DNA from: Desulfobaculum sp044987625
Lineage (GTDB): Bacteria; Desulfobacterota; Desulfovibrionia; Desulfovibrionales; Desulfovibrionaceae
Direction: 5' to 3'
Length of the DNA stretch: 64,000 bases
Assembly: GCF_044987625.1 (NCBI RefSeq)
Contig: NZ_JBJDSB010000002.1
Location: 992,001 to 1,056,000, forward strand
The stretch's first letter is position 1. Every line of letters begins with the position of its first letter. Positions 34,241 to 43,194 of this stretch are shown in pieces. The position numbers and the translations under genes were made by a program. The notes beneath the pieces were generated by a model. The model was not told the DNA's origin. It saw nothing but the letters and a program-made list of their open reading frames with translations, and ran no database searches.

Positions 34241-35461
34241 CTATTCGCCCTTGAGCAGGCGCTCGCGCTCCGCTTCTGGGAGCCGGGCCCACTCCTCCTC
34301 GCTCATGTTCTCGGCATCCGCCCCGGAAACCGGCGTGTCGCCACTGCCGGGCCCGTCGCCAAGACTGCGGTAGCCGGACGCCTCCGCGCCCTTGAACTTC
34401 TGCGTCAGTTCCTTGGTCACGCGCTGCGTGATCTCCTGTTCCATTTCCGCCTTCAGCTCCTTGCGGAGCGTTTCCGGGTCAGCGGCCTTCTTCCCGGCCT
34501 CATTCAGGGTATGCAGGAGCGTCCAGACGCCAACGGCGCCGTCGCCCATGTAGTAGACCTGCTCCGAGCCCGGCGGCTGAATGAGGGTGCCGGGATTGGT
34601 GACGGCGGCGAGGAAATCGCTGTGCATGCCGTTGTCCATGGCAAACTTCGCCAGCTCGCCGGGGACGGCACTGCCTTCGTCATAGGCGCCGGGCACGGCC
34701 TCGCTGATGCGCTGCATGCACCCGGAGATGTAGTCCTCCGCCTCGCGGCTCATGCGCGTGGCCTCGGCCTGCTCCTGCCTACGTTCGGCGTCCGTCACCC
34801 GGCGGTCCGCCAGCATCCCCCGCGCATCGCGCAGGGCGTCCAGCGCGCCGTACTCGGAGAGCACCTCACGCAGGAGCTTGCCGTCCTCGGAATCCTCGCG
34901 GGCGATGGCCGCGGCCTCGGGGCTGCGCCGCTCAAGGGCCGTCAGTTCCGCCTGCAGCTCCGCCGGAATATCCACGGATGCAGGCTTCTCCGCCTTGTCC
35001 TCGTCCTTGGCGCCAGCCTTCTGCACCCGCGTTTCAAGCTCCTCCAGCCTGCGTTGCAGGTCCTGCCGCTTGCTGCGTTCCTCGTGCAGGGCGCCGATGG
35101 GCACATAGCGGTCCGGGGGCCGCTGGCCCTGCGCCTCGTCCTTGCCGCCTGCGTTGTCGTCTGTAGTGGTGTCCGGCTGATCCGCGCCGTCCTGCGCGCT
35201 GTCGTCCGTGTCGTCTGTCGGCGGGGACGCCTCGCCGTGTTCCGTCCCTGACGAATCGGACGCCTCCGCCGCGCCGGTGTCCTCCTGCTCCTCGTCATCG
35301 TCCTCAAAGGCTTCGTCGAGCCAGTCCGGCACCTCTTCGGTGTCCGTGTCCTGCCCGTCGTGGTCTGCCTCTGGGCCGCTGGTGGGAGCATCAAAGGACG
35401 GCTGCGCGTCCAGCCCCTGCGCCTCTGCCTGCTGAGCGTTGTGCTCATGACTCTTGTCCAT
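34241..35461 (-). CDS. scaffold-like protein
   Basis: 406 residues. The first 150 are highly acidic and disordered (EEVPDWLDEAFEDDDEEQED), followed by helical coiled coil (RSKRQDLQRRLEELETRVQKAG, DAERRQEQAEATRMSREAEDYI) and a helical C-terminus (ELKAEMEQEITQRVTKELTQK). This composition, and the place directly before the capsid gene, are typical of scaffolding proteins that guide prohead assembly and then leave. No protease motif is seen. Confidence 0.72.
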   Translation of the reverse strand: MDKSHEHNAQQAEAQGLDAQPSFDAPTSGPEADHDGQDTDTEEVPDWLDEAFEDDDEEQEDTGAAEASDSSGTEHGEASPPTDDTDDSAQDGADQPDTTTDDNAGGKDEAQGQRPPDRYVPIGALHEERSKRQDLQRRLEELETRVQKAGAKDEDKAEKPASVDIPAELQAELTALERRSPEAAAIAREDSEDGKLLREVLSEYGALDALRDARGMLADRRVTDAERRQEQAEATRMSREAEDYISGCMQRISEAVPGAYDEGSAVPGELAKFAMDNGMHSDFLAAVTNPGTLIQPPGSEQVYYMGDGAVGVWTLLHTLNEAGKKAADPETLRKELKAEMEQEITQRVTKELTQKFKGAEASGYRSLGDGPGSGDTPVSGADAENMSEEEWARLPEAERERLLKGE

Positions 35462-35564
35462 GTGCGTCTCCTTTTACGTCCTGACTCGACGATTCTCCGG
35501 TTGGTGACGGGGCCGGGTCCCCGAGGTATGCGGTCGGCGGTCTCGCCCGCCGGTGGCGACAAAA

Positions 35565-35756
35565 TCACACGCCCGTGCCGGGCGCGGGGCTCTCCCAGCG
35601 TATCTGGTCAAAATTGCTGCGGTAGCTGGCAAGGTCCTCTTTGGTGCGGGAATGGAAGCTGTTCCAGAGGAAGTTGCGCCCCGGCAAAAGCTCCCGCTGG
35701 CCCTTGAAATGCTTCTCGGCCTTGCGCTCGAAGGCCAGTTCCTCCTGCCGCGTCAT
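35565..35756 (-). CDS. small basic phage protein downstream of portal
   Basis: 63 residues, helical and charged (RQEELAFERKAEKHFKGQ), then aromatic-rich (NFLWNSFHSRTKEDLASY). It overlaps the portal stop (ATGA), so it is translationally coupled. A similar small gene is often found between portal and scaffold in podoviruses; its function is unknown. Confidence 0.6.
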   Translation of the reverse strand: MTRQEELAFERKAEKHFKGQRELLPGRNFLWNSFHSRTKEDLASYRSNFDQIRWESPAPGTGV

Positions 35757-37780
35757 GGCTGTCCTCCCTGTTCGCCCAGCACCCGGCGGGCCACGTCCAC
35801 GCCATCCTTCACAGACTCGCGCTCCTCCTTGGACCGGGCGTTCTGGATGGCCGCAAGGGTTTCGGCGATCTTGGCGCGCTGCTCTTCAATGTCGAGGCGG
35901 AGCTTTTCCACCTCCAGCCCGGCCTTGGCCTGCTCAAGCTGTGCGGCCTGCGCCTGAAGCGCCTTTTGCTGTTCAAGCTGCTGCATGACCGCGGCCTTCA
36001 CTTCCTCGGGGCTCATGTCCTCTTCGCCGGGGATGCCGCCCAGCAGCGGCTTGATCTTAGCCAGAAGCTGTTCCTTGTTGGGCAGGTTCGACATCTCAAA
36101 CGCCATGCCCATCAAAATGGGGATGACCTCCGGCGGTGACTTCTTCACCCATTCGATGATGAGGTTTAGGTTCTGCTCGCGGATGGTGTCCGTGGCGGGC
36201 TGGTCGCTGATGATGATGTCGTAGGTGCCTTGCGTGATGTTGTTCTTCACTTCCTGCGGCCCGGATGCGCCGGTGACGCGCTCGTTCACGGTGACGAAGC
36301 GCTCGGCCTTGGTCAGCCGGTCCGTCACGCGCAGGACCTTCTCCCCGGTCCATGAGCCCTGAATCAGGCTGTAGAGCTGCGTGCCGAGGCGGTGCAGACT
36401 GCGGCGGTAGTTCGTAAACAGCGGCGCGGTGATGGTTGCGCCCTGCATCTGGCGGCGCTCAATGGCCTTGCCGCTGGTGGCGTTGGATGAATAGCCAAGC
36501 TGTTCGTCATTGGCCCCGCTGATCTGCTGGATTTCCTTCTCCGCCTCGTTGAGCAAGGCCACCTGCGGCGTCACAAGTCCGGCGTTCTCTTCCACGCGCA
36601 CCCTGCCATCGCGCAACGCGCCGCCCGCCACCACCATGAAGCCATCGAGCTTGTTGGCCTCCTCGTAGAAGCCTTCCAAATCTTCGGTGGCGCCCTCCTC
36701 CACCATCACGCGGCGCGTCTTGAGGAGTGCAAGGCCCACGCTGCGGCGGATGTTCACTTCCTCATCCTGCGGGCGGATCTGCCGCGGCACGCCGTAGGGG
36801 AAGCCAAACCGGTCCGTGTAGGCCACAAAGGGCACAAGGGGGTACTGATCGTGCGGGTACGGGCTTGGCATGTCCTGCAGCACCTGCTTGCCGAGGAAGG
36901 TCATGGTGCGCATCTTACGAACCATGGCCGGCACCAGCTCCTGCGCGGTATTGACGATCCGCACCAGCTCGTTCGGGGGCACGCCGTCGCCCACCTCAAT
37001 GGCGCGTCCGTCGGCAAACAGCGCAAACAGGCACCTTTCGTACACCGGATACCAAAGCTCCACCGGGCGCACGCGTTTGCGCCTGCTGTCCGCCCACTGC
37101 GAGCCCATGAAGCTGCGGCGCTCCTCCTCCACAAGGGTGGCCTCGTCATCAAACAGGCCTGTGGACTCCGCCGTGCTGCTGCCCGCGAGGTCGCTGAAAT
37201 TCTCCTTGAGCTCCTGCGCCTTGTCCGGGAACACGGCCTGCAGGTCCTCTAGGTCCATCCACCGGCGGTGGAACATGTAGCGGCAGCTCTCCGGCTCCAG
37301 CCACGGGTCGCTGAACGGATCCCACCAGATTTCCTTCCAGTCCCGCAGGGCGATGCGTACGCGCTCGCGCCGTGGGTCGAGGCTGAAGCCCGGTGCCAGA
37401 AAGCCCACGCCGGCCACGATGCTGTCGCGGAAGGCCGTGCCGACCTTGAACTGCCCCTGCGACTGGTCCATGACGAACTTGATGCACTCCGTCATCACCT
37501 CGGACAGCTCGGAATCCGCTTGCGTACGGCCCTTGGCCTGAATGTCCAGCCGGTTCACGGACTGCTGGCCTAGGAGCAGGTTCACGGCGGGAAAGGTGCG
37601 GTTCACCGGGATAGGATCGATGCCCTTTTCCGCAAAGGCGCGGAAGTCCTCTTCCATAAACTGGTCGCCGTCGTACATTTCCTGATCGCGCCACGACTCC
37701 GCGCGCCAATTCCGCGAGGCGAACTGGGCATCGGACACCCACTTGAGGGCGGTCTTCACGCCAATCTTCCCAAGGGGCAT
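35753..37780 (-). CDS. portal protein
   Basis: 675 residues from the ATG at 37780 (MPLGKIGVKT), which lies 2 bases after the terminase stop. It shows portal family features: an N-terminal RNWRAESWRDQEMYDGDQF stretch, NRTFPAVNLLLGQQ, FSDPWLEPESCRYMF, a long C-terminal helical domain and the acidic coiled tail (LEQAKAGLEVEKLRLDIEEQ). Portals form the dodecameric ring through which DNA is packaged. It resembles the large P22-like portals of podoviruses. Confidence 0.85.
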   Translation of the reverse strand: MPLGKIGVKTALKWVSDAQFASRNWRAESWRDQEMYDGDQFMEEDFRAFAEKGIDPIPVNRTFPAVNLLLGQQSVNRLDIQAKGRTQADSELSEVMTECIKFVMDQSQGQFKVGTAFRDSIVAGVGFLAPGFSLDPRRERVRIALRDWKEIWWDPFSDPWLEPESCRYMFHRRWMDLEDLQAVFPDKAQELKENFSDLAGSSTAESTGLFDDEATLVEEERRSFMGSQWADSRRKRVRPVELWYPVYERCLFALFADGRAIEVGDGVPPNELVRIVNTAQELVPAMVRKMRTMTFLGKQVLQDMPSPYPHDQYPLVPFVAYTDRFGFPYGVPRQIRPQDEEVNIRRSVGLALLKTRRVMVEEGATEDLEGFYEEANKLDGFMVVAGGALRDGRVRVEENAGLVTPQVALLNEAEKEIQQISGANDEQLGYSSNATSGKAIERRQMQGATITAPLFTNYRRSLHRLGTQLYSLIQGSWTGEKVLRVTDRLTKAERFVTVNERVTGASGPQEVKNNITQGTYDIIISDQPATDTIREQNLNLIIEWVKKSPPEVIPILMGMAFEMSNLPNKEQLLAKIKPLLGGIPGEEDMSPEEVKAAVMQQLEQQKALQAQAAQLEQAKAGLEVEKLRLDIEEQRAKIAETLAAIQNARSKEERESVKDGVDVARRVLGEQGGQP

Positions 37781-37782
37781 GC

Positions 37783-39291
37783 TTAGCGCCTCCTCCGGCC
37801 TATCTGCCGGGCCGTGCGGCGCGGCCTCCACGCCGACGCACCGGACGGCGCATAGCCCGTGGCGAACTGGCGAAAGCTCGCCTCCCCGTGGCTTGCCCAG
37901 TCATGCTTCGGCTTGTCCTTCCAGCATCCGTTCACCGGGTCCCACTCCCGCTTGTAGTTATCCAGACAGTCGATGAGGTCTTTGCAGTTGGCGGCGTCGA
38001 GCCAGCACGTCGGCAGGATGTTTCGGACGGCGTGGACGCCGTCGGCCATGTGCGTGATGCGCTCCACCACTTGCGTCTTCTCGCCGGGCATGAGCCGCTG
38101 AAACGTCTTGAGGCGCGAGGTGCCGGTGCCAAGCTCGTTCACCGACATGTCGTGCGGAAAATAGTGCGTGCCGTAGAGGTAGCCGAGGCGTTTCAGTTCC
38201 GCGCAGTAGAATTCCAGCCCCTCGCCCGAGTTCTTGATGTGATTGATGAAGCGGTTCTCCTTGCCCACGCGCTGGTGGAAGCAGATGTGCATCTCGTCGT
38301 GCATGCCGAGGTCCCAGAAGGTATTGACCGGAATGCCCGGCTCCCACGGTACTGACGTGATGCGTCCGTTCTGGCGCAGCCACGCCATTTGCTTGCGGTA
38401 GTACGCGCCCTCGACGGATGCCTCGAAGGCCTCGTCCGGCGTGCTGGGGTGCTCGCGCTTCATCTTGTCCGTCAGGGTTGCGGCCTTCTTCACGTACCAG
38501 GCCTTCTGGCCGGTGCTGAGCGTGATGCCGTGGTCCTCCTCCAGCCGGGTGAAATATTCGCGGTGCTCCTTGTCGATGACGGTGCGCTCCGTCTCGTCCG
38601 GGGCCAGAATCCGGCCGGGGTGCCGCCACCACGGGAAGAAATGAAACCGCATGTCGAGGCGCGTCAGGTCCCGGCCCTCGCCCTGCATGCGCCGGGCGTG
38701 CTCCGTGTATTCAAAGAACCGTCCGGCCTTGCCCTCCGCCGTGGACTCAATCCACAGCATGGAGCCGGGGTGCAGCGCCTCCAGCGAGCCCGAGACGATT
38801 TCCTCGGCCTTCTCGGGATAGCGGGCGGCAATCTTGCCGAACTCCGAGACGTGCAGGCGCTGCAGGGTGCCGGAACGCGCGCTGACGCCGACGCCCACCA
38901 CACTGCCGTTGCCGAACTGGAATTCGCTCATGTTCGCCGAAAGCAGCGGACGCTGGTCGCGCAGCCAATCCGGCAGATTCTCGTACGGGAACTTGATCTT
39001 GCGCCGGAAAATCTTGATGGCGTCGTCCTTGGTGTGCGCGACAATCCCGGCTTCAAGGTTCGGGATGAACAGGCAGTCGTCCAGGATGAAGATGTCAATG
39101 AACGTGGTGAACCCAAGCTGGCGCGCCTTGAGGATGAGGTTCCAGTACCAGAGGTTGTCGTAGAGCTGTTCCTGCGCCCAGTTGGGGCGGAATTTCACCC
39201 GCCGGCCAGACTCGTCGATGATCCAGTAGAGGTTGTTCAGCCTCCACCACTTATTCCCCAATTTTCTCTTGAGTGAGGTTGGGCAATCCAT
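37783..39291 (-). CDS. terminase large subunit
   Basis: 502 residues. The ATG at 39291 has a strong AAGGA ribosome site and is preferred to an upstream TTG. It is the ATP-driven DNA packaging motor and nuclease. The ATPase shows a Walker A-like KARQLGFTT and the expected following strands (NLEAGIVAHTKDDAIKIF); MLWIESTAEG fits the motif III coupling region. The nuclease half carries acidic residues (TFWDLGMHDE). It overlaps the small subunit gene by 41 bases. Confidence 0.88.
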   Translation of the reverse strand: MDCPTSLKRKLGNKWWRLNNLYWIIDESGRRVKFRPNWAQEQLYDNLWYWNLILKARQLGFTTFIDIFILDDCLFIPNLEAGIVAHTKDDAIKIFRRKIKFPYENLPDWLRDQRPLLSANMSEFQFGNGSVVGVGVSARSGTLQRLHVSEFGKIAARYPEKAEEIVSGSLEALHPGSMLWIESTAEGKAGRFFEYTEHARRMQGEGRDLTRLDMRFHFFPWWRHPGRILAPDETERTVIDKEHREYFTRLEEDHGITLSTGQKAWYVKKAATLTDKMKREHPSTPDEAFEASVEGAYYRKQMAWLRQNGRITSVPWEPGIPVNTFWDLGMHDEMHICFHQRVGKENRFINHIKNSGEGLEFYCAELKRLGYLYGTHYFPHDMSVNELGTGTSRLKTFQRLMPGEKTQVVERITHMADGVHAVRNILPTCWLDAANCKDLIDCLDNYKREWDPVNGCWKDKPKHDWASHGEASFRQFATGYAPSGASAWRPRRTARQIGRRRR

Positions 39292-39856
39292 CGGCGCGTC
39301 CTTCTCCGGCAATCTCCATCAAGAGCCTCTCCAGCACCGCGTTGCGCGTCTCCACAGGAATGTCCCCGCCGTCCGGGCCGCTGACCTCGTGCCGCTGCGC
39401 CGGATACAGCCCCAGATGCCGCCCCAGAAGCTCCAGCGCCCGCGTCTTGCTGTGTAGTTTGATGCGCCTAGAGCCGCCAAACTGCGTCACGGTCTCGCTC
39501 ACTTCGCTGACGCACGCGCTCTGGTCCGGCGTCAGCCCGTCCGAGGCTGTGAGCTCAACGCCCTTGGGTCCCCACGAGAGGAAATCCGCCATGTCCGAGA
39601 ACCCGATGCGGGCCAGCTCCTGAAGCACGCGCTCCTGCGTGATGTCGGTGCGCCGGGCAAGGCGTGCTTGGGCCTGTTCGATGGCCTTGGCGATTTCAGG
39701 TTTTCTCAGGTTCTCAAACCCCACCGAATACGCCGTTTTTTCGCTGTATCCCGCACGGATAGCGGCTTGTGTGGCGTTCAAATCAACAAGGTACTCCTCA
39801 ACGAAGCGCCGCTGCTTCTCTGTGAGCCGTTTTGAGGGCTTTGCGGAGCGCGGCAT
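39251..39856 (-). CDS. terminase small subunit
   Basis: 201 residues. The N-terminal helix-turn-helix (LTEKQRRFVEEYLVDLNATQ, AIRAGYSEKTAYSVG) is diagnostic of the terminase small subunit family that recognises packaging sites. An oligomerisation core and a C-terminal tail follow. It is directly upstream of the large subunit. Confidence 0.9.
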   Translation of the reverse strand: MPRSAKPSKRLTEKQRRFVEEYLVDLNATQAAIRAGYSEKTAYSVGFENLRKPEIAKAIEQAQARLARRTDITQERVLQELARIGFSDMADFLSWGPKGVELTASDGLTPDQSACVSEVSETVTQFGGSRRIKLHSKTRALELLGRHLGLYPAQRHEVSGPDGGDIPVETRNAVLERLLMEIAGEGRADGLPNLTQEKIGE

Positions 39857-39859
39857 GGG

Positions 39860-40240
39860 CTACTTCCCGTCCGTGGTCTGCGGGTGGTTTTGGGGCTGGC
39901 AGGGAGCGGTCTTCCGTGGGCCGGTCGTGGCTGTAAGGACCGGGGCTTGGCCGGGGCGGAGGCGAAGGGCCGGTGGGCGCACGGGGTGGCCGCTGGTCTG
40001 GCTTCGGCCCTGCTCCCAGAACTGTTGCTCCAGCCGCTGCAGCACGCCGTCCATACGTTCGAGAATGGTCTCCATGCGCTCCAGCCGCGGCTGCGCCTGT
40101 TCACGAAAGGCGGTGTTGGCCTCCACATCTCGCCAGATACCGCCAATCCAGATGGCGGTGGTCAGGAGCGCGGCAATAAGCGTCCAGATCACCGCGCACC
40201 ACGCAGGCTGGAGACCACCCCGTTCGCTTCGCGGCGTCAT
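39860..40240 (-). CDS. membrane protein with coiled coil, holin or spanin candidate
   Basis: 126 residues. One transmembrane helix (CAVIWTLIAALLTTAIWIGG) is followed by a heptad coiled coil (LERMETILERMDGVLQRLEQQ) and a Pro-rich tail. This is the layout of inner-membrane spanins or some holins. It starts 3 bases before the terminase small subunit, in the expected lysis cluster. Confidence 0.5.
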   Translation of the reverse strand: MTPRSERGGLQPAWCAVIWTLIAALLTTAIWIGGIWRDVEANTAFREQAQPRLERMETILERMDGVLQRLEQQFWEQGRSQTSGHPVRPPALRLRPGQAPVLTATTGPRKTAPCQPQNHPQTTDGK

Positions 40241-40245
40241 AAGCG

Positions 40246-40800
40246 TCAGCCCTCCCGTATCGCTCGCACGATGCGCGCAATATCGCGGATGACAACCGCC
40301 AGTTCCTTTCGGTGCAGGAGCAGTTCATGGATGTTTTCAGGGGAAGGCGAGGCGGCGTAGAGCTCAGCCGCATGGCGGAGAAGCGGAAAGATGGTGGCGG
40401 CCTTGGTCAGGATGGGATCGACCTTGGCGCGGAGTCCTGCGGCGTCGTCGGCGTCCAGCTCATCCAGAAGCAGTTCATACCCGGCCAACGCCGTTTCATA
40501 GGCGGCTTCCGCCTGCGCCACAGCAAGGCTGACCTCCTCAGGCGGCGGAAGCTGGGAATTCCCGCCACTGCCTTGCTTCGCCGCACACCCTGTACTCAGG
40601 GCAACGACGGTGACGAGGAGCACTAGAAGCATCTTCGCACCGGGCAACTTCCCCAGCGCGCGAAGCGCGCCCTTCAGTGCAGTAAGGATCAGATCATCAT
40701 GCTTGGTGGGACTCGCCGCCACGACCTTATCGGCCACCAGCAGCGACGTGGGAATAAGCCAGTCGGCATTGGCAAGAAGCCACGCAAAGAGCGCTTCCAT
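40246..40800 (-). CDS. lysis-region membrane protein with internal lipobox
   Basis: 184 residues. The N-terminal 55 residues are helical (LLANADWLIPTSLLVADKVV). Then comes MLLVLLVTVVALSTGC at 57-72, which would be a perfect lipoprotein signal if translation started at the internal ATG. The rest is helical (SLAVAQAEAAYETALAGYEL). It could be a holin fused to an outer-membrane spanin, or two nested products. The function is inferred from position between phage lysis genes. Confidence 0.55.
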   Translation of the reverse strand: MEALFAWLLANADWLIPTSLLVADKVVAASPTKHDDLILTALKGALRALGKLPGAKMLLVLLVTVVALSTGCAAKQGSGGNSQLPPPEEVSLAVAQAEAAYETALAGYELLLDELDADDAAGLRAKVDPILTKAATIFPLLRHAAELYAASPSPENIHELLLHRKELAVVIRDIARIVRAIREG

Positions 40801-40803
40801 GGT

Positions 40804-40956
40804 CTACCTCGTGCGTCTGTAGATTCCGGGACCAAAGAATCGTCCCCACGCACGGGCAAGCAGTCTGGCACTGGATTTCGGAAGAAAAGAGCACAGCCGG
40901 CAGTAGACATGAGCCTCATTGCCGTAGTGCTGAAAGAAAGCTCTCAAACCTGCCAT
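40804..40956 (-). CDS. 50-residue basic phage protein
   Basis: MAGLRAFFQHYGNEAHVYCRLC begins the product; the C-terminus is basic (RLLARAWGRFFGPGIYRRTR). It ends 3 bases before the next gene, consistent with the operon. Short proteins with a FxHYxNxxHVYCRL start are known in the lysis regions of related phages. The function is unknown. Confidence 0.5.
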   Translation of the reverse strand: MAGLRAFFQHYGNEAHVYCRLCSFLPKSSARLLARAWGRFFGPGIYRRTR

Positions 40957-41042
40957 CACACGCGCTCCGCACAGTAGGGAAAACCCGTTTGTGGAAGCGT
41001 TAGCAGGTGGTTAGGTCAGGAGCGAATGTCAATGGAGGGAGT

Positions 41043-41074
41043 CAGAGGGGGGGGGAACGAGACATCCCCCCCTG
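41043..41074. other. hairpin built of a G9 tract and a C7 tract
   Basis: CAG plus nine G (41047-41055), ten spacer bases, then seven C (41066-41072) and TG. It lies 105 bases past the end of the three-gene cargo operon and could stop its transcript without a T-run. The homopolymer length may vary. The rest of 40957-41179 holds no gene. Confidence 0.45.
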
Positions 41075-41179
41075 AAAATTTGATAATGCTGAGATAATTG
41101 TAGCCTGGCGCTGGTCATCAATCACAAAACCGGCGCAAATTAAGACATCAACAAGGCGCCTTCATTCACATGAAACTGA

Positions 41180-42586
41180 TTACTTAGATACAATTCTGGA
41201 CGCAACTTCGCTTTTGCGCAGTACATCTGCGATATGACTGGACATCCCGATATTGCCATGAACCAGTATTGAACAATTTGTCTCTTTTGCTTCTTTCACC
41301 AGGCCCCTAAGGGTCTCGAGTCCTTCTTCAACATTGAAATCTAGGACACAATCAAAATCACCAGGGAAAATAACCCGTTCTGAACTTTGGACAACTCCGG
41401 TGTGGAGCTGCACAATCCAGGGGGACTGCCCATCATGGACCCATTCAAAACGAACAGGCCCGAAAGTCTCAACTAATTGCCCGTGTAACTGCTTTAAATC
41501 GTCTTTAATCCTTTGAGGCAATTCACTGGGGGCTACTTTTCCAAGCATAAAGAGATCGCCAAACCCTTTAACTCCTTCCAAAATAGCCCCTTCTGATGTT
41601 GTGAGCATGGCACCAGAATATTGAGCAGGAATTTCTTGCTGCGCCAAACAAGAAGAAATTTTGTCACCCTCTGGATCATCCTTTTCCATTAATACATAAG
41701 GGTCTTGCCACCCTCGAGCAGTAATAAAATGACCTGGGACTTGCTCGGATGGGCACGTACGCATCCAGATTTCGGAACTGTCAGTGCGCACTCCAAAAGT
41801 GAAGATACCTAACAGTTCGTTCCGCGCGAACACCGTGGTTCGAGGAACTGGAAAACCAAGGCAATGAGCGACCAAAAGACCATATGCCTTATCTCCAATG
41901 AACTTACTGAAGGAGGTCGGCCAAACGAAAAAAGGCTCAATAGCATGAGAAGAAAACTCTTCCTCTTCCCATATGATAGTATGACTTCTCTTCCAACCGC
42001 GCCTTTTGGGGTGGATACTGAACTCAACCCGCATGTTGTATTTATAGTGCGCTATTTCAGGTTCAAAACCGTACACAGTCCGCAGCATCTGGACCGTTAC
42101 ATCTAACGGAATAGACGAAACAGCCTCAGCAGACGATTTCTCAACAAATCTAGGAACAACCCCAGGAGAAAACTCAACCTGCCCCCCCTGTAAAACCCCT
42201 GACACACCACCGTCGTCTACATCAACTGTTTCATTTACAATTGTATAGAGTCCTTCAGAAGAAATGCGGTGTAAATTTTGTACAACCTCTTCTACAGACT
42301 TAAGTCCATAAATAAATTCATGGCTTTGAGGTTGGTCAGGTAAAAAAGACCGAATGTTCACGGACGACTCTGGGCTGGCAGCAAGCAAAGCCGATACAGA
42401 TTCAACTACCGAGTCAAATGCATAATTGGGGGGGAAACCATAAATTCGTGCGTACCTTTGCTCGAGTTTTGGAGAAAAGCTCACAAACTGCGCAACATTT
42501 GTCGTGTCCGCGAGCTTATCCAGCACTAAATCTTTAAATAATCCGTTATGATTTTGTTCGGCCTTGCTATTTTTCTTTAAATTCAT
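41180..42586 (-). CDS. PEP-synthase/dikinase-like ATP-grasp phosphotransferase
   Basis: 468 residues. The middle looks like the ATP-binding half of PEP synthase or pyruvate phosphate dikinase: NETVDVDDGGVSG (118-130) where these enzymes bind nucleotide, and GPVRFEWVHDGQSPWIVQL (about 375-395), equivalent to their DIEWAxDxxxLWILQAR strand. The last 30 residues read NIGMSSHIADVLRKSEV, which matches the phosphohistidine-domain motif GGxTSHAAxxARE with a histidine at H451. So a phosphoryl transfer from ATP through histidine is plausible, as in rifampin phosphotransferase. It is the third gene of a low-GC operon, overlapping the second by 4 bases. Substrate unknown. Confidence 0.5.
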   Translation of the reverse strand: MNLKKNSKAEQNHNGLFKDLVLDKLADTTNVAQFVSFSPKLEQRYARIYGFPPNYAFDSVVESVSALLAASPESSVNIRSFLPDQPQSHEFIYGLKSVEEVVQNLHRISSEGLYTIVNETVDVDDGGVSGVLQGGQVEFSPGVVPRFVEKSSAEAVSSIPLDVTVQMLRTVYGFEPEIAHYKYNMRVEFSIHPKRRGWKRSHTIIWEEEEFSSHAIEPFFVWPTSFSKFIGDKAYGLLVAHCLGFPVPRTTVFARNELLGIFTFGVRTDSSEIWMRTCPSEQVPGHFITARGWQDPYVLMEKDDPEGDKISSCLAQQEIPAQYSGAMLTTSEGAILEGVKGFGDLFMLGKVAPSELPQRIKDDLKQLHGQLVETFGPVRFEWVHDGQSPWIVQLHTGVVQSSERVIFPGDFDCVLDFNVEEGLETLRGLVKEAKETNCSILVHGNIGMSSHIADVLRKSEVASRIVSK

Positions 42587-43158
42587 AATGCAATCTTTGT
42601 TGATTTCAACTGACTTGCCAGTCTTCTCAGTGTTGAGGTCTCAACACCAACGTCTTCCAGCTCTGTCGCTGCTTTGAGTATCATTGGAATCGCACAATCC
42701 ACATCCACAACGCTCCCGTCATGGACATATGTTGGCAACCCTTGATTTACCGCAACAGAGAATTCGTAAACGCACCCATTGCTATATTGCCATCCCACAT
42801 TGAATATAACCAAGGAGGCAAACTCACAAATAACCTTCTCCCATAAATCGAGATAGTCTTGTTGACTCCAACCTTCTACAAAAAAGCATGAAGGGTCGAT
42901 AACAACCTCTCCCCTTTCCCGCCTCAGCTTGTTGGCAAACGCTTGAGCCGCTTTGCAATTGGGAACTATTACTTCTTCTTGTTTGAAACGTTGTACCTGT
43001 TCTGCCGCCTGGTCCATGATATGCGGGTTGTTTTTTAGAGCAGAAATAATTCGGGGGCCATTGGTCACTGGTGTACTCACATAAATCGCACCTTCTGGAG
43101 GCACTGCACATGAGTATGCCTTAACAATCGATTCTATCTGCTCCAGTCTGACATTCAT
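42583..43158 (-). CDS. nucleoside 2-deoxyribosyltransferase-like protein
   Basis: 191 residues from the ATG at 43158, which has AGGAG 7 bases upstream. The start of the core is IYVSTPVTNG, and the C-terminal half has LVIFNVGWQYSNGCVYEFSV followed by NQGLPTY, the pattern of nucleoside deoxyribosyltransferase and related Rossmann-like folds, where the glutamate (E132) is the nucleophile. Relatives in this wider group cleave glycosidic bonds of nucleosides or NAD-like molecules. In the operon it follows the AAA+ gene by 36 bases and overlaps the dikinase-like gene. A role in making or destroying a nucleotide signal is inference. Confidence 0.5.
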   Translation of the reverse strand: MNVRLEQIESIVKAYSCAVPPEGAIYVSTPVTNGPRIISALKNNPHIMDQAAEQVQRFKQEEVIVPNCKAAQAFANKLRRERGEVVIDPSCFFVEGWSQQDYLDLWEKVICEFASLVIFNVGWQYSNGCVYEFSVAVNQGLPTYVHDGSVVDVDCAIPMILKAATELEDVGVETSTLRRLASQLKSTKIAL

Positions 43159-43194
43159 CAAGAATCTCCTAAGAGAATGTTTTGTGACAAAAAA

